From positions 1 to 64,000 of the forward strand of contig JBIITN010000003.1 in assembly GCA_044340485.1 (NCBI GenBank): 64,000 bases of DNA. The letters are read 5' to 3'. The notes beneath the pieces were generated by a model that saw nothing but the letters and a program-made list of their open reading frames with translations, had not been told where the DNA came from and did no database searches. This DNA is from UBA2093 sp044340485 (GTDB lineage: Bacteria; Actinomycetota; Acidimicrobiia; Acidimicrobiales; Ilumatobacteraceae). Shown here one piece after another: positions 17,375 to 26,073 of this stretch (within the stretch, counting starts at the first letter, position 1; the number at the start of each line of letters is the position of its first letter). A program made the translations under genes and the position numbers.

Positions 17375-18831
17375 TACCGCGCATCACCATTGTTGGGCTT
17401 GGACCCGGACATCCTTCTCGCGTCACGACCGAAACCCTTGATGCCATCGCATCAATTCCTCATCGCTACCTACGCACCGTCAATCACCCCAGTGCACATC
17501 TCGTAGAAGATGCATCGTCTTTCGACCATCACTACGAATCTGGGTATTCATTCGATGATGTCTACAACGCCATTGTGACTGATCTCATAGACGCGGCTCA
17601 CAAATACGAACACATTCTCTACGCTGTTCCGGGTTCACCACTTGTTCTAGAGCGCACGGTTTCACTCTTGCGTCAATACAGCCGTGAATACAACAAGGTT
17701 CAACTCGATGTGTTGCCAGCGGTGTCGTTTCTCGATGAAGTGTGGCGGGCGCTGTCACTCGACCCGATTGACAACGCGATTCGATTAATCGATGGACACA
17801 CTTTCGCGACCGCAGCAGCAAACGACACTGGACCCCTCGTAGTTGCTCATACCCATGCCAATTGGGTGTTGTCTGACATCAAACTTGCAGCAGATGACAT
17901 CGATCCGGGTACGCCCGTCGTACTTCTTCATCATTTAGGTCTTCCCGACGAACAAATTGTGCGCACTCACTGGTCTGAGATCGATCGAATTATCGAAGCA
18001 GACCATCTCACTTCGCTATACATTCCTCACCTCGCCCAACCCATCGGACGTGAGCTTGTGGCGTTTCACGAATTTGCCCGTGTGCTTCGCGAACAGTGCC
18101 CGTGGGACAAAGAACAAACACATCAAAGCCTCGTGCGTTATCTCATTGAAGAAACATACGAAGTTGTCGATGCATTAATGAATCTCAATCCTGAAGACCC
18201 ATCAACTGACGATGCACTCATCGAAGAACTCGGTGACTTGCTCTATCAAATTGAATTTCATGCAACTATCGCTGAACAAGATGGTCGATTCACTATGACC
18301 GATGTTGCGCGTAACGTTCGCGAAAAACTCACACGACGTCACCCACACATTTTCGGGCATGTTGTCGCAAACTCAAGCGGTGAGGTTGTCACCAACTGGG
18401 AAGAGATCAAAAAGGCAGAGAAGCCAGAACGAACCGGACCATTTGATGGCGTTATCGAAGGTGCGCCTGGCCTCACATATGCCCAGAAAGTCCAAAGCAA
18501 AGCCAAACGCATCGGATTTGATTGGCCCTCCATCGACGGCCCCCTCGAGAAAATCCAGGAAGAATTGCAAGAAGTGCAACGGGCAATCTCTGCGGGAAAC
18601 CCCGACGAGACCTTCGCCGAGGTGGGCGATCTTTTGTTTGCGGTGGTAAACGTTGCCCGGCATCTCGACATTGACGCCGAGTCAGCCCTACGGGCAGCCA
18701 CTCAAAAATTCCGTGGTCGCGTGGAGGAAGTACAAGTTCTAGCCCATCAGCAGGGTCGCGAAATCGCCAACATGACGCTGTCTGAACTTGATGAGTTGTG
18801 GAACATGGTGAAAAAAGGTTCAAGTCACTAG
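17371..18831 (+). CDS. mazG: Nucleoside triphosphate pyrophosphohydrolase MazG with N-terminal tetrapyrrole-methylase-like domain
   Basis: A two-domain protein of 486 residues like Bacillus YabN. Residues 1–215 are a TP-methylase fold (ITIVGLGPGHPSRVTTET, YAVPGSPLVLE) of unknown activity; residues 225–480 are a tandem MazG NTP pyrophosphohydrolase (REQCPWDKEQTHQSL, YEVVDAL, EELGDLLYQIEFHA, and a second EEVGDLLFAVVNVARHL-like copy) that cleaves non-canonical NTPs. The start GTG overlaps the TGA of the lipoprotein gene. The frame is open a further nine codons upstream. Its TAG stop overlaps the eno promoter-like box. Confidence 0.92.
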   Translation: MIPRITIVGLGPGHPSRVTTETLDAIASIPHRYLRTVNHPSAHLVEDASSFDHHYESGYSFDDVYNAIVTDLIDAAHKYEHILYAVPGSPLVLERTVSLLRQYSREYNKVQLDVLPAVSFLDEVWRALSLDPIDNAIRLIDGHTFATAAANDTGPLVVAHTHANWVLSDIKLAADDIDPGTPVVLLHHLGLPDEQIVRTHWSEIDRIIEADHLTSLYIPHLAQPIGRELVAFHEFARVLREQCPWDKEQTHQSLVRYLIEETYEVVDALMNLNPEDPSTDDALIEELGDLLYQIEFHATIAEQDGRFTMTDVARNVREKLTRRHPHIFGHVVANSSGEVVTNWEEIKKAEKPERTGPFDGVIEGAPGLTYAQKVQSKAKRIGFDWPSIDGPLEKIQEELQEVQRAISAGNPDETFAEVGDLLFAVVNVARHLDIDAESALRAATQKFRGRVEEVQVLAHQQGREIANMTLSELDELWNMVKKGSSH

Positions 18832-18834
18832 CGT
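18829..18834 (+). promoter_or_regulatory. Putative -10 box of leaderless eno, overlapping mazG stop
   Basis: TAGCGT ends seven bases before the eno ATG (18842). Its first three bases are the mazG TAG stop codon. Confidence 0.5.
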
Positions 18835-18841
18835 TCAGTGC

Positions 18842-20122
18842 ATGAGCGAAATTGTCGAAGTCACTGGTCGTGAAGTACTTGACTCAAGAGGAAACCCCAC
18901 TGTCGAAGTGGAAGTGTCACTCGATAGTGGTGCAACGGGTCGCGCAATAGTTCCGTCTGGTGCTTCAACAGGAGAACACGAAGCCGTAGAGCTTCGCGAT
19001 GGTGGTTCTCGTTATCTCGGTAAGGGTGTCACAAAAGCCGTCGACAACGTCAACAGCATCATTGCACCAGCAATTGTGGGCATGGACGCGACGGAACAAC
19101 GCAGTGTCGACTTTGCACTCATCGACCTTGACGGCACCGAAAACAAATCACGTCTCGGCGCAAATGCCATTCTTGGTACGAGTCTTGCTGTCGCACGTGC
19201 TGTGGCTGACGAATTAGAACTCCCACTGTTTCGCAGCATCGGTGGACCAAATGCACACGTACTACCCGTACCAATGATGAACGTTATTAATGGTGGTGCG
19301 CACGCAGATAACAATGTCGATCTTCAAGAATTCATGATCATGCCAATTGGTGCGCCAAGTTTTCGCGAGGCACTGCGTTGGGGCGTTGAGACATACCACA
19401 CACTGAAAAAAGTTCTGCATGATCGCGGTCTTGCAACAGCTGTCGGTGATGAAGGTGGATTTGCACCAAACCTCGAGAGCAATGAAGCAGCGATAGCAGT
19501 ATTGGTTGAAGCTATTGAACGTGCTGGACACACTCCTGGTACAGACATCGCGATCGCGCTAGACCCTGCAATGAGCGAACTTTTCCGCGACGGCAAATAC
19601 CACCTCAGCGGTGAGGGCAAGACTCTTAGTCGAGAAGAAATGGTTGCGTGGTGGGTTTCAATTGTTGATCGATACCCCATTGTCAGCATCGAAGACGGCA
19701 TGGCAGAAGACGACTGGGATGGCTGGTCCGCGCTAACCGAAGCTCTTGGTCGTCGCATCCAATTGGTTGGCGATGACTTGTTTGTCACTAATGCTCGTCG
19801 CCTGCAAATGGGAATTGATCGAAAAGTTGGCAACAGTGTCCTCGTGAAGGTGAACCAGATCGGCTCACTATCTGAAACTCTCGACACTGTTGAGTTGGCG
19901 ACGCGACATTCGTATACATCTGTGATGAGCCACCGCTCTGGAGAAACAGAAGATGCGACCATCGCTGACCTTGCAGTAGCCACTAACTGCGGACAGATCA
20001 AGACGGGTGCTCCAGCGCGTAGCGACCGTGTTGCCAAGTACAACCAGTTGCTACGTATTGAAGAATTACTGGGCGACACCGCCCGCTATCGCGGCGCGAG
20101 CGCACTAGCGCCTCTTCACTGA
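18842..20122 (+). CDS. eno: Enolase
   Basis: Glycolytic enzyme interconverting 2-phosphoglycerate and phosphoenolpyruvate. The 426-residue chain is collinear with bacterial enolases: REVLDSRGNPTVEVEV, the mobile loop GASTGEHEAVELRDG, GDEGGFAPNL, the metal-binding SIEDGMAEDDW and GDDLFVTN, and the C-terminal MSHRSGETED with GQIKTGAPARSDR. ATG 18842 follows a TAGCGT box by seven bases. In actinobacteria eno is followed by a DivIC/FtsB gene, DUF501 and ppx; here the first is in place but the other two lie 11 kb further on. Confidence 0.98.
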   Translation: MSEIVEVTGREVLDSRGNPTVEVEVSLDSGATGRAIVPSGASTGEHEAVELRDGGSRYLGKGVTKAVDNVNSIIAPAIVGMDATEQRSVDFALIDLDGTENKSRLGANAILGTSLAVARAVADELELPLFRSIGGPNAHVLPVPMMNVINGGAHADNNVDLQEFMIMPIGAPSFREALRWGVETYHTLKKVLHDRGLATAVGDEGGFAPNLESNEAAIAVLVEAIERAGHTPGTDIAIALDPAMSELFRDGKYHLSGEGKTLSREEMVAWWVSIVDRYPIVSIEDGMAEDDWDGWSALTEALGRRIQLVGDDLFVTNARRLQMGIDRKVGNSVLVKVNQIGSLSETLDTVELATRHSYTSVMSHRSGETEDATIADLAVATNCGQIKTGAPARSDRVAKYNQLLRIEELLGDTARYRGASALAPLH

Positions 20123-20167
20123 CACGTGCTCACGCGCACCACCAACACATGTGAGATCAACATGATT

Positions 20168-20183
20168 ACGAACGTCTGTTCGT
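20168..20183. promoter_or_regulatory. LexA (SOS) box candidate upstream of ftsB
   Basis: ACGAAC-GTCT-GTTCGT is a perfect palindrome matching the Gram-positive/actinobacterial LexA consensus GAAC-N4-GTTC. It lies about 40–80 bp upstream of the possible ftsB starts, where a repressor would act. Confidence 0.55.
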
Positions 20184-20223
20184 GTGTCACGGTTTGTGGA
20201 TAACTCTCAGCCACAATAGAGAG

Positions 20224-20661
20224 GTGCCTGCTCGCCCGATTCCCCGTACACCGCGCGAACATATGTCTCGACCCGCTATTCGCTGGGTCGTCAACGGCGT
20301 AGGACTTGTCATCATTGCCTTGTTAGGACTTTCACTTTTCGTGTTGCCACTTCGTGACTATTTCAATCAGCGCAACGCAATTGCGCAAAAGACCCAAGAC
20401 TTTGAATTACTTGCAGATGCCACCGAAGCACTGCAAAACGAGGTCGATCGTCTCAAAACCCCCGCTGGTATTCGCGCTGCGGCCAGAGAGCAACTGGGTT
20501 ATGTTGCACCCGGTGAAGAGCGCATGACATTTGTGCCCGCCCCGGCACTTCCCACCGATCTTCCCGACCGTTGGCCCTACACCATCGTCACCCAGATTCT
20601 TGAAGTACGAGCCACCCACAGCTCAACTGGTTCTGGCGCTCTCACCCCGTTGTCGCGCTAA
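20224..20661 (+). CDS. FtsB/DivIC septum-formation initiator family protein
   Basis: A bitopic division protein: short basic cytoplasmic N-terminus, one membrane segment (VVNGVGLVIIALLGLSLFVL), then a coiled coil (YFNQRNAIAQKTQDFELLADATEALQ…EVDRL) and the conserved IRAAAREQLGYVAPGEE motif. FtsB/DivIC joins FtsL and FtsQ in the divisome. The start could be GTG 20224 (145 residues, with a CACAAT box six bases before it) or ATG 20263 (132 residues). Its position after eno is the conserved actinobacterial one. A LexA-like palindrome upstream suggests damage-dependent control. Confidence 0.85.
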   Translation: MPARPIPRTPREHMSRPAIRWVVNGVGLVIIALLGLSLFVLPLRDYFNQRNAIAQKTQDFELLADATEALQNEVDRLKTPAGIRAAAREQLGYVAPGEERMTFVPAPALPTDLPDRWPYTIVTQILEVRATHSSTGSGALTPLSR

Positions 20662-20685
20662 ATCTCCTCTTTTTCACCCTGGCGG

Positions 20686-20718
20686 GTTTGGGCAGTAGTC
20701 TCACGTGTACTACCAAAC
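20686..20718. promoter_or_regulatory. Interrupted inverted repeat before coxL
   Basis: GTTTG and GTAGT (20686–20699, separated by four bases) are complementary to ACTAC-CAAAC (20709–20718) across a loop containing CACGTG. It ends 18 bp before the coxL start, a fitting place for an operator or leader hairpin. Confidence 0.35.
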
Positions 20719-20736
20719 GACTTAATGGGGGTCACT

Positions 20737-23025
20737 ATGGGCGGCAGCATTCTAGGCAACCGTGTACTACGCAAAGAAGATCCACGGTTTCTCACCGTTG
20801 GCGGAAAGTACGTCGACGACTTGCTTGATGAACCGTTGTTGAAAGGATCGGCGCACGTGACATACGCACGTAGCACCGTTGCTCACGCAAAAGTTTTGTC
20901 AATTGATGTTTCTGATGCAAAGAACATGCCCGGTGTTATCGCCGTGTACACCGCAGCAGATCTCGGACTTGAAGCAACACCCAACGGATTTAATCCTGCA
21001 GTAGCTCGCACAATGCTTGCTTCAACAAAGGTGCGCTACGTCGGTGAACCAATTGTTGCAATCGTGAGCGAAACTCGCGAACAAGGTGAAGATGCAGCGG
21101 AAACCGTCATTGTTGACTATGACGTACTTCCTGCGTTAATCGACATGGAAGAAGCACTCGCAAGCAGCACTTTGATTTACGAAGAAGCCGGCAGTAACGC
21201 AGTGTTTGATTCGACCGCACTTGGTGCACCAGACCTGACTGGGGATGAGTTCTTCAAAGATTGTGAAGTTGTTGTCAGCGAAAAGATCAACAACCAGCGC
21301 GTTGCTCCGTGTCCACTCGAAGTGCGTGGCAGTGCAGTCGCGTGGGTTGATGGTCGCTTGTACCAGTGGTTGTCAACACAGCACGCACAAGGTTGCCGTG
21401 ACGTTCTTGCAGGTGTCAATGGTCTCGAGCCAGGACAGCTTCGCGTCATCACCCCAGACGTTGGTGGTGGTTTTGGTGCAAAGATCGGCACTTACCCAGA
21501 AGAGCAATTGCTCGGCATCTTGGCAAAGAAAGTTGGCCGTCCATTGCGCTGGCGCGAAACGCGCAGTGAATCAATGGTGGCTCTTGGTCACGGTCGTGCA
21601 CAAGTTCAAACAGTCACAATCGGTGGAACCAAAGACGGAAAAGTACTCGCCTACCGCCTACACGTCTTGCAGGACTGCGGTGGATGGCTTGACTTCGGAA
21701 CGATTCTTGCTCCATTCATGACCCGTCCGATGTCATCAGGTGTGTATGCGATTCCAGCAATTGAGTGTCGCACCACATCAATCGTTACGAACACAACACC
21801 AACGGTTGCATACCGTGGTGCTGGTCGTCCGGAAGCAACCGCCGCCATCGAGCGCGCGATGGACTTGTTCGCACTCAAGTTGGGCATGGACCCAGTAGAG
21901 GTGCGTCGTAAGAACCTCATTCCAAAATTTGATCAGCCACATACAACGGTGATTGGTCAGACATATGACGTGGGCGATTACGAAAAGTCACTCGACAAAG
22001 TTCTCGACGCAGCCAACTACAAGAAGTTGCGTGAAGAGCAGGCAAAGCGTCGCGCAAGTGGCGACTCCAAGCAACTTGGCATCGGCGTAAGTGTGTATGT
22101 AGAAATCACCGGCGGAGTTCCACCAATGGGAGAAGAAGCAAAAGTTGAAGTCTTGGAAGATGGTCGTGCGGTCGTCTACACCGGAACGTCTCCACACGGC
22201 CAAGGTCACGAAACAGCGTGGGCAATGCTTGCATCAGAACAAACCGGTATCCCAATGGACAAGATCGATCTTGTCTGGGGTGACACCGACCTTGTTCCTG
22301 TCGGTGGCGGAACCATGGGTTCTCGTTCACTACAGCAAGGTGGTGCAGCCGTCTATGAGATGTCAGCACAACTTGTAGAGAAAGCAAAGAAAGTGGCTGC
22401 CAAATTGCTTGAAGCAAACGAGGCAGACATCGTTCTCGATAAAGACAACGCCGCGTTCCACGTTGCAGGTACTCCTGCAGTAGCAAAGACCTGGGCTGAG
22501 TTGGCAGTAGCTTCGAAGCCAGACGGTGGTTTGGTGCACGGCGGCACATTGACCGTTGAAATGCCAACCTTCCCATTCGGTGCTCACATCGCAGTCGTAG
22601 AAGTCGACACCGAAACTGGAAAGGTACGTCACTTGCGCCACGTTGCATGTGACGATGCCGGCAAGGTTCTGAACCCACTACTTCTTGAAGGCCAGATTCA
22701 CGGTGGCGTTGCACAAGGAACTGCACAAGCACTCCTTGAAGAAGTTCGCTACGACGGCGATGGCAACCCCATCACCTCGAACTTGGCTGACTATGCATTC
22801 ATCTCTGCGGCCGAACTGCCAAGCATCGAAGTTATTCACATGGAGACACCAACCTTTGTGAACGCACTTGGCGCAAAGGGAATCGGCGAGTCCGGAACAA
22901 TCGGATCAACACCTGCAGTGCAGTCAGCAGTAATTGATGCTGTTTCACACCTCGGTGTGAACCACATCAACATGCCAACAACCGCAGAGCGTGTGTGGAC
23001 CGCAATCCAGAACGCCAAGAAGTAA
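20737..23025 (+). CDS. coxL: Form II CoxL-like molybdenum hydroxylase large subunit
   Basis: The 762-residue large subunit of a xanthine-oxidase-family enzyme that would carry molybdopterin cytosine dinucleotide. The active-site loop reads AYRGAGR (about residues 358–364), the form II signature, not the AYXCSFR of CO-oxidising form I. Other ligands are GGGFGAK and the C-terminal KGIGESGTIGSTP with the catalytic Glu. ATG 20737 is chosen because GGGGG lies five bases upstream; ATG 20725 is in frame but lacks this. Form II enzymes have unproven or varied substrates, so CO oxidation is not claimed. It is followed by coxS and coxM in L-S-M order. Confidence 0.88.
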   Translation: MGGSILGNRVLRKEDPRFLTVGGKYVDDLLDEPLLKGSAHVTYARSTVAHAKVLSIDVSDAKNMPGVIAVYTAADLGLEATPNGFNPAVARTMLASTKVRYVGEPIVAIVSETREQGEDAAETVIVDYDVLPALIDMEEALASSTLIYEEAGSNAVFDSTALGAPDLTGDEFFKDCEVVVSEKINNQRVAPCPLEVRGSAVAWVDGRLYQWLSTQHAQGCRDVLAGVNGLEPGQLRVITPDVGGGFGAKIGTYPEEQLLGILAKKVGRPLRWRETRSESMVALGHGRAQVQTVTIGGTKDGKVLAYRLHVLQDCGGWLDFGTILAPFMTRPMSSGVYAIPAIECRTTSIVTNTTPTVAYRGAGRPEATAAIERAMDLFALKLGMDPVEVRRKNLIPKFDQPHTTVIGQTYDVGDYEKSLDKVLDAANYKKLREEQAKRRASGDSKQLGIGVSVYVEITGGVPPMGEEAKVEVLEDGRAVVYTGTSPHGQGHETAWAMLASEQTGIPMDKIDLVWGDTDLVPVGGGTMGSRSLQQGGAAVYEMSAQLVEKAKKVAAKLLEANEADIVLDKDNAAFHVAGTPAVAKTWAELAVASKPDGGLVHGGTLTVEMPTFPFGAHIAVVEVDTETGKVRHLRHVACDDAGKVLNPLLLEGQIHGGVAQGTAQALLEEVRYDGDGNPITSNLADYAFISAAELPSIEVIHMETPTFVNALGAKGIGESGTIGSTPAVQSAVIDAVSHLGVNHINMPTTAERVWTAIQNAKK

Positions 23026-23065
23026 GTCAAACAAGTCAATCGATCGATTTTCCGAGGGGGAAACA

Positions 23066-23524
23066 ATGAAAATTTCTGTAACCGTTAACGGCGCGAAGCA
23101 CGAAAGTGACGTCGAGCCACGCACACTGTTGGTGCACTACATCCGTGAGTCTCTTGGTCTTACCGGAACAAACATTGGCTGTGATACATCGAGCTGCGGT
23201 GCATGCACCGTTCACGTTGATGGTGAGTCAGTAAAGAGTTGCACATTGCTCGCAGCTCAAGCAGACGGCAGTACCGTCACCACCATTGAAGGCCTCGCAA
23301 AGGGCGACACCATGCACCCAATGCAGCAGGCCTTCATGGAAAACCATGGTCTGCAGTGTGGTTACTGCACTCCAGGAATGGTGATGGCAGCAATTGGCCT
23401 GCTTGATGAGAACCCCAACCCGAGCGAAGATGACATTCGCATCGGACTTGAGGGCAATCTCTGTCGTTGCACCGGCTATCACAACATCGTCCAGTCAGTA
23501 CTCGCATGCGCGGGCAAGAAGTAA
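23066..23524 (+). CDS. coxS: CoxS-like [2Fe-2S] small subunit
   Basis: A 152-residue iron-sulfur subunit passing electrons from the molybdenum centre to FAD. The plant-ferredoxin-type cluster is CDTSSCGACTVHVDG plus the later Cys in SVKSCT; the second cluster is GLQCGYCTPGMVM and NLCRCTGYHNIV. The frame is open back to 22991, but ATG 23066 has a strong GAGGGGG ribosome site seven bases upstream and fits the family length. It lies 40 bp after coxL and 13 bp before coxM. Confidence 0.95.
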   Translation: MKISVTVNGAKHESDVEPRTLLVHYIRESLGLTGTNIGCDTSSCGACTVHVDGESVKSCTLLAAQADGSTVTTIEGLAKGDTMHPMQQAFMENHGLQCGYCTPGMVMAAIGLLDENPNPSEDDIRIGLEGNLCRCTGYHNIVQSVLACAGKK

Positions 23525-23537
23525 GCGGAGCGCACCA

Positions 23538-24362
23538 ATGATTCCTTCACCATTTGATTACAAGCGTGCCAGCTCAACAGCAGAAGCAATTTCGCTTGTT
23601 GGCCAGTACGGCGATGATGCAAAGTTTCTTGCTGGTGGCCACAGTTTGTTGCCACTCATGAAATTGCGTCTCGCAGCGCCAGCAGTTCTTGTTGACATTG
23701 CTCGCATCAAAGACATGTCCTACATCAAAGACGCAGGCGACCACATCGCAATTGGCGCACTCACGCGCCATACCGAAGTGGAGAACTCAGACGTCTTGAA
23801 GCAGCATGTTCCACTTCTTGCAGAGGCAGCAAGCCACGTGGGTGACCCACAGGTTCGCCACCGCGGAACACTCGGCGGCAGCATCGCACACGCCGACCCA
23901 GCAAGCGACTTGCCTGCAACCACATTGGCGCTCGGTGCAACCTATGTTGCTCAGGGGCCAAACGGCACGCGCGAAATCAAGGCAAGCGACTTCTACACCG
24001 GTTTCCTTGAGTCGGCACTTGCAGCAGACGAGATTCTCACAGAGATCCGTGTTCCCAAGATGAACGGCGCAAAGTGGAGCTTCCTGAAGTTCAACCGTCG
24101 CGCTCAGGACTGGGCAATTGTTGGCGTCGCCGCATGGCGCCGTGGCAATGAATCCGGTGTTGGCCTTGTCAACATGGGATCCACGCCGATCTTGGCATCA
24201 GCTGTTGCTCAGGCAATTGCAGGTGGCGCGTCAGTTGCCGATGCAGCTCAGCTCGCCTCCGACAACGCCGACCCACAGGCAGACTCAAACGCAAGCGTTG
24301 ACTATCGCAAGCACCTCTCAAAAGTGCTCGTTCGTCGCGCACTTGAAGAGGCATCAGCCTAA
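23538..24362 (+). CDS. coxM: CoxM-like FAD-binding medium subunit
   Basis: A 274-residue flavoprotein subunit that accepts electrons from CoxS and passes them to the respiratory chain or another acceptor. The two FAD motifs AGGHSLLPLMK (family AGGQSLIP) and TLGGSIAHADPASD are present, and the C-terminal CO-dehydrogenase flavoprotein domain begins around residue 175. The start is ATG 23538, 13 bp after coxS with GGAGCGCACC before it. A strong hairpin lies 50 bp downstream and may end the L-S-M transcript. Confidence 0.94.
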   Translation: MIPSPFDYKRASSTAEAISLVGQYGDDAKFLAGGHSLLPLMKLRLAAPAVLVDIARIKDMSYIKDAGDHIAIGALTRHTEVENSDVLKQHVPLLAEAASHVGDPQVRHRGTLGGSIAHADPASDLPATTLALGATYVAQGPNGTREIKASDFYTGFLESALAADEILTEIRVPKMNGAKWSFLKFNRRAQDWAIVGVAAWRRGNESGVGLVNMGSTPILASAVAQAIAGGASVADAAQLASDNADPQADSNASVDYRKHLSKVLVRRALEEASA

Positions 24363-24386
24363 AACTTTCAGTAGTGTCGCCTCGAC

Positions 24387-25319
24387 ATGTTCGAGAAGAC
24401 ACCCGCTCTACTTAATACCCGCCGGGCAATGCTCGGCGGGTATTTTCTTGTCTTCATTTGGAGCTCTAATACCCACGGTCTTCCCGTTGATCGATTGGCA
24501 GTGTTGACATGGGTGCTTGCTGGTTTTGTCATCGCAATGATCGGCCGTCCAAAACACGATGCCACTCTTCTTGCCAAAGACTGGCTACTGCTTGTTGCTA
24601 TTTATTTGTTTTATGACTACAGCCGCGGAATGGCAGATCAAATTGGCATGCCAGTGCACGTCACCGAATTGCGAGACCTCGACCGATTCCTCACAGGTGG
24701 TGTCGATGCAAGTGTCTGGATGCAAGACCGCTTTTATGAACCAACATCAGTGCGCTGGTACGACATTCTCGGATCCCTCATTTACATGTCGCACTTTGTG
24801 TTACCAGTAATTCCACTTGTCTACTTGCGCATGCGAAATCGTGTGCAATGGATGCGGTATGTGCGGCGACTCTCACTCACGTTTGCACTTGCTGTCACCT
24901 GTTTTATCTTGTACCCCGCTGCCCCACCATGGATGGCCGCCAAACAAGGACACATGGACACTGTGTGGCGCATTACTGGACGTGGTTGGGTGCACCTCGA
25001 CCTAGAAACTGTCTCGAAAACATTTGATCGTGGAGTCGCAGTTCTCAATCCTGTTGCGGCAATGCCATCGCTTCATGCTGGACTGGCTCTACTTGTCACT
25101 TTGTGGGCCGTGCAAAATGCCACACCTATCGTGAAAATCATCGCGATGGCATTTCCCATCTCAATGCTTCTCACCCTTGTGTACTTTGGCGAGCACTACA
25201 TCGTTGATGGGCTTGCAGGTTGGCTCACAGTATGGGGCGCCTGGAAAATTGCCGACTGGTGGGAATCTAAAGAAGCCCCGCGTATGCGCCGCCGTCAACC
25301 GGAATCTGTGCTCCAGTAA
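24387..25319 (+). CDS. PAP2-type integral membrane protein
   Basis: A 310-residue polytopic protein of the PAP2/inositolphosphotransferase group. About six hydrophobic segments are seen (for example YFLVFIW, VLTWVLAGFVIAMI, LLLVAIYLFY). The PAP2 motifs are AMPSLHAGLALL (SxxxH-type, here MPSLHAG) and GEHYIVDGLAGW with the catalytic His and Asp. Such proteins transfer or hydrolyse lipid phosphates. A TAGTGT box (24372–24377) ends nine bases before ATG 24387, but codons 10–20 form an 11-bp hairpin, so a downstream start (ATG 24429 or GTG 24501) is also possible. The 3' end overlaps the opposing SDR gene by 53 bp. A paralogue is at 53537. Confidence 0.78.
   Translation: MFEKTPALLNTRRAMLGGYFLVFIWSSNTHGLPVDRLAVLTWVLAGFVIAMIGRPKHDATLLAKDWLLLVAIYLFYDYSRGMADQIGMPVHVTELRDLDRFLTGGVDASVWMQDRFYEPTSVRWYDILGSLIYMSHFVLPVIPLVYLRMRNRVQWMRYVRRLSLTFALAVTCFILYPAAPPWMAAKQGHMDTVWRITGRGWVHLDLETVSKTFDRGVAVLNPVAAMPSLHAGLALLVTLWAVQNATPIVKIIAMAFPISMLLTLVYFGEHYIVDGLAGWLTVWGAWKIADWWESKEAPRMRRRQPESVLQ
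24414..24446 (+). terminator. GC-rich hairpin after coxM, inside the PAP2 reading frame
   Basis: Perfect 11-bp stem AATACCCGCCG / CGGCGGGTATT (24414–24424 and 24434–24444) with a 9-nt loop and a short T run. It has the form of an intrinsic terminator for coxLSM, but it lies within the first codons of the next gene as annotated. Confidence 0.6.
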
Positions 25320-26013
25320 GAAACTTTGCCTGGTCACTGCACAAGAACGCAGCAACCGCGCCAAAGTCTGCGGCTTCACCAATCACACCAGCTGGAACGC
25401 CAGTAGCCGCCACAGCCAAGTTATCCCCGTACAACTGCGTGATGCGATCAGTGCGGTGGATACCTGGTTGCACCGAATTCACCGTTACTCCATGTACTGC
25501 AACTTCGCGAGCGAGAGTCTTTAAAAATCCGGTTGCGCCTGCGCGCGCTGTATTCGACAAAATCAAATTGGCGATGGGTTGTCGTACTGCCACCGATGTG
25601 ATGGCTACAACTCTTCCCCATTTTCGTTCACACATTTCTGGTACTGCCGCATAACACATCGCAACAACAGACAACAGGTTCTTTTCCACCGCAGCTGCAT
25701 ATTCATGTTCAGGCGTATGTGCAAAGTCACCCGGTGGTGGCCCTCCACCATTGGTGATCAAAATATCGATAGGTCCAAGTGCCTGACGTGCACTCGTCAC
25801 AAAAGAACGAGCACCGTCGGCAGTCGACACATCGCACATGACACCAACCGCGTTATCGCCCAATTCAGAAATTGCATTTCCTAAGCGAGTTTCATCACGT
25901 CCACAAATTGCAACACGCACGCCTTCATTAACAAGTGCTTGCGCAGTTGCAAAGCCCAATCCTGCCGTACCTGCCGCAATTGCTGCTGTTTTGCCACGAA
26001 TACCAAAATCCAT
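25267..26013 (-). CDS. SDR family oxidoreductase with non-canonical active site
   Basis: A 248-residue Rossmann protein of the short-chain dehydrogenase family. The cofactor motif is AAGTAGLGFATAQ (in place of TGGxxGIG), followed by NGGGPPPG and the C-terminal FLTGAQIPVDGG. At the catalytic site the YxxxK pair is absent: the region reads LSNTARAGATGFLK, with Asn and Arg at the usual Tyr and Lys places. This subgroup occurs in many actinobacteria and its reaction is unknown. ATG 26013 follows a TACAGT box by eight bases (26022–26027, complement). It converges with, and overlaps, the PAP2 gene. Confidence 0.82.
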   Translation of the reverse strand: MDFGIRGKTAAIAAGTAGLGFATAQALVNEGVRVAICGRDETRLGNAISELGDNAVGVMCDVSTADGARSFVTSARQALGPIDILITNGGGPPPGDFAHTPEHEYAAAVEKNLLSVVAMCYAAVPEMCERKWGRVVAITSVAVRQPIANLILSNTARAGATGFLKTLAREVAVHGVTVNSVQPGIHRTDRITQLYGDNLAVAATGVPAGVIGEAADFGAVAAFLCSDQAKFLTGAQIPVDGGAYAGLL

Positions 26014-26073
26014 TGAACGACACTGTAGCGATGCGTCCGATAGCCTCAAGCACTACAAGGTGGTGAAAACATC

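Noticed and set aside
19324..20079. 251-residue open frame opposite eno
   Set aside because: Low-complexity Ser/Arg composition typical of the complement of a conserved gene; enolase motifs on the other strand are unbroken.
20737..23025. True CO dehydrogenase (form I)
   Set aside because: The active-site loop is AYRGAGR and lacks the Cys of the form I AYXCSFR motif.
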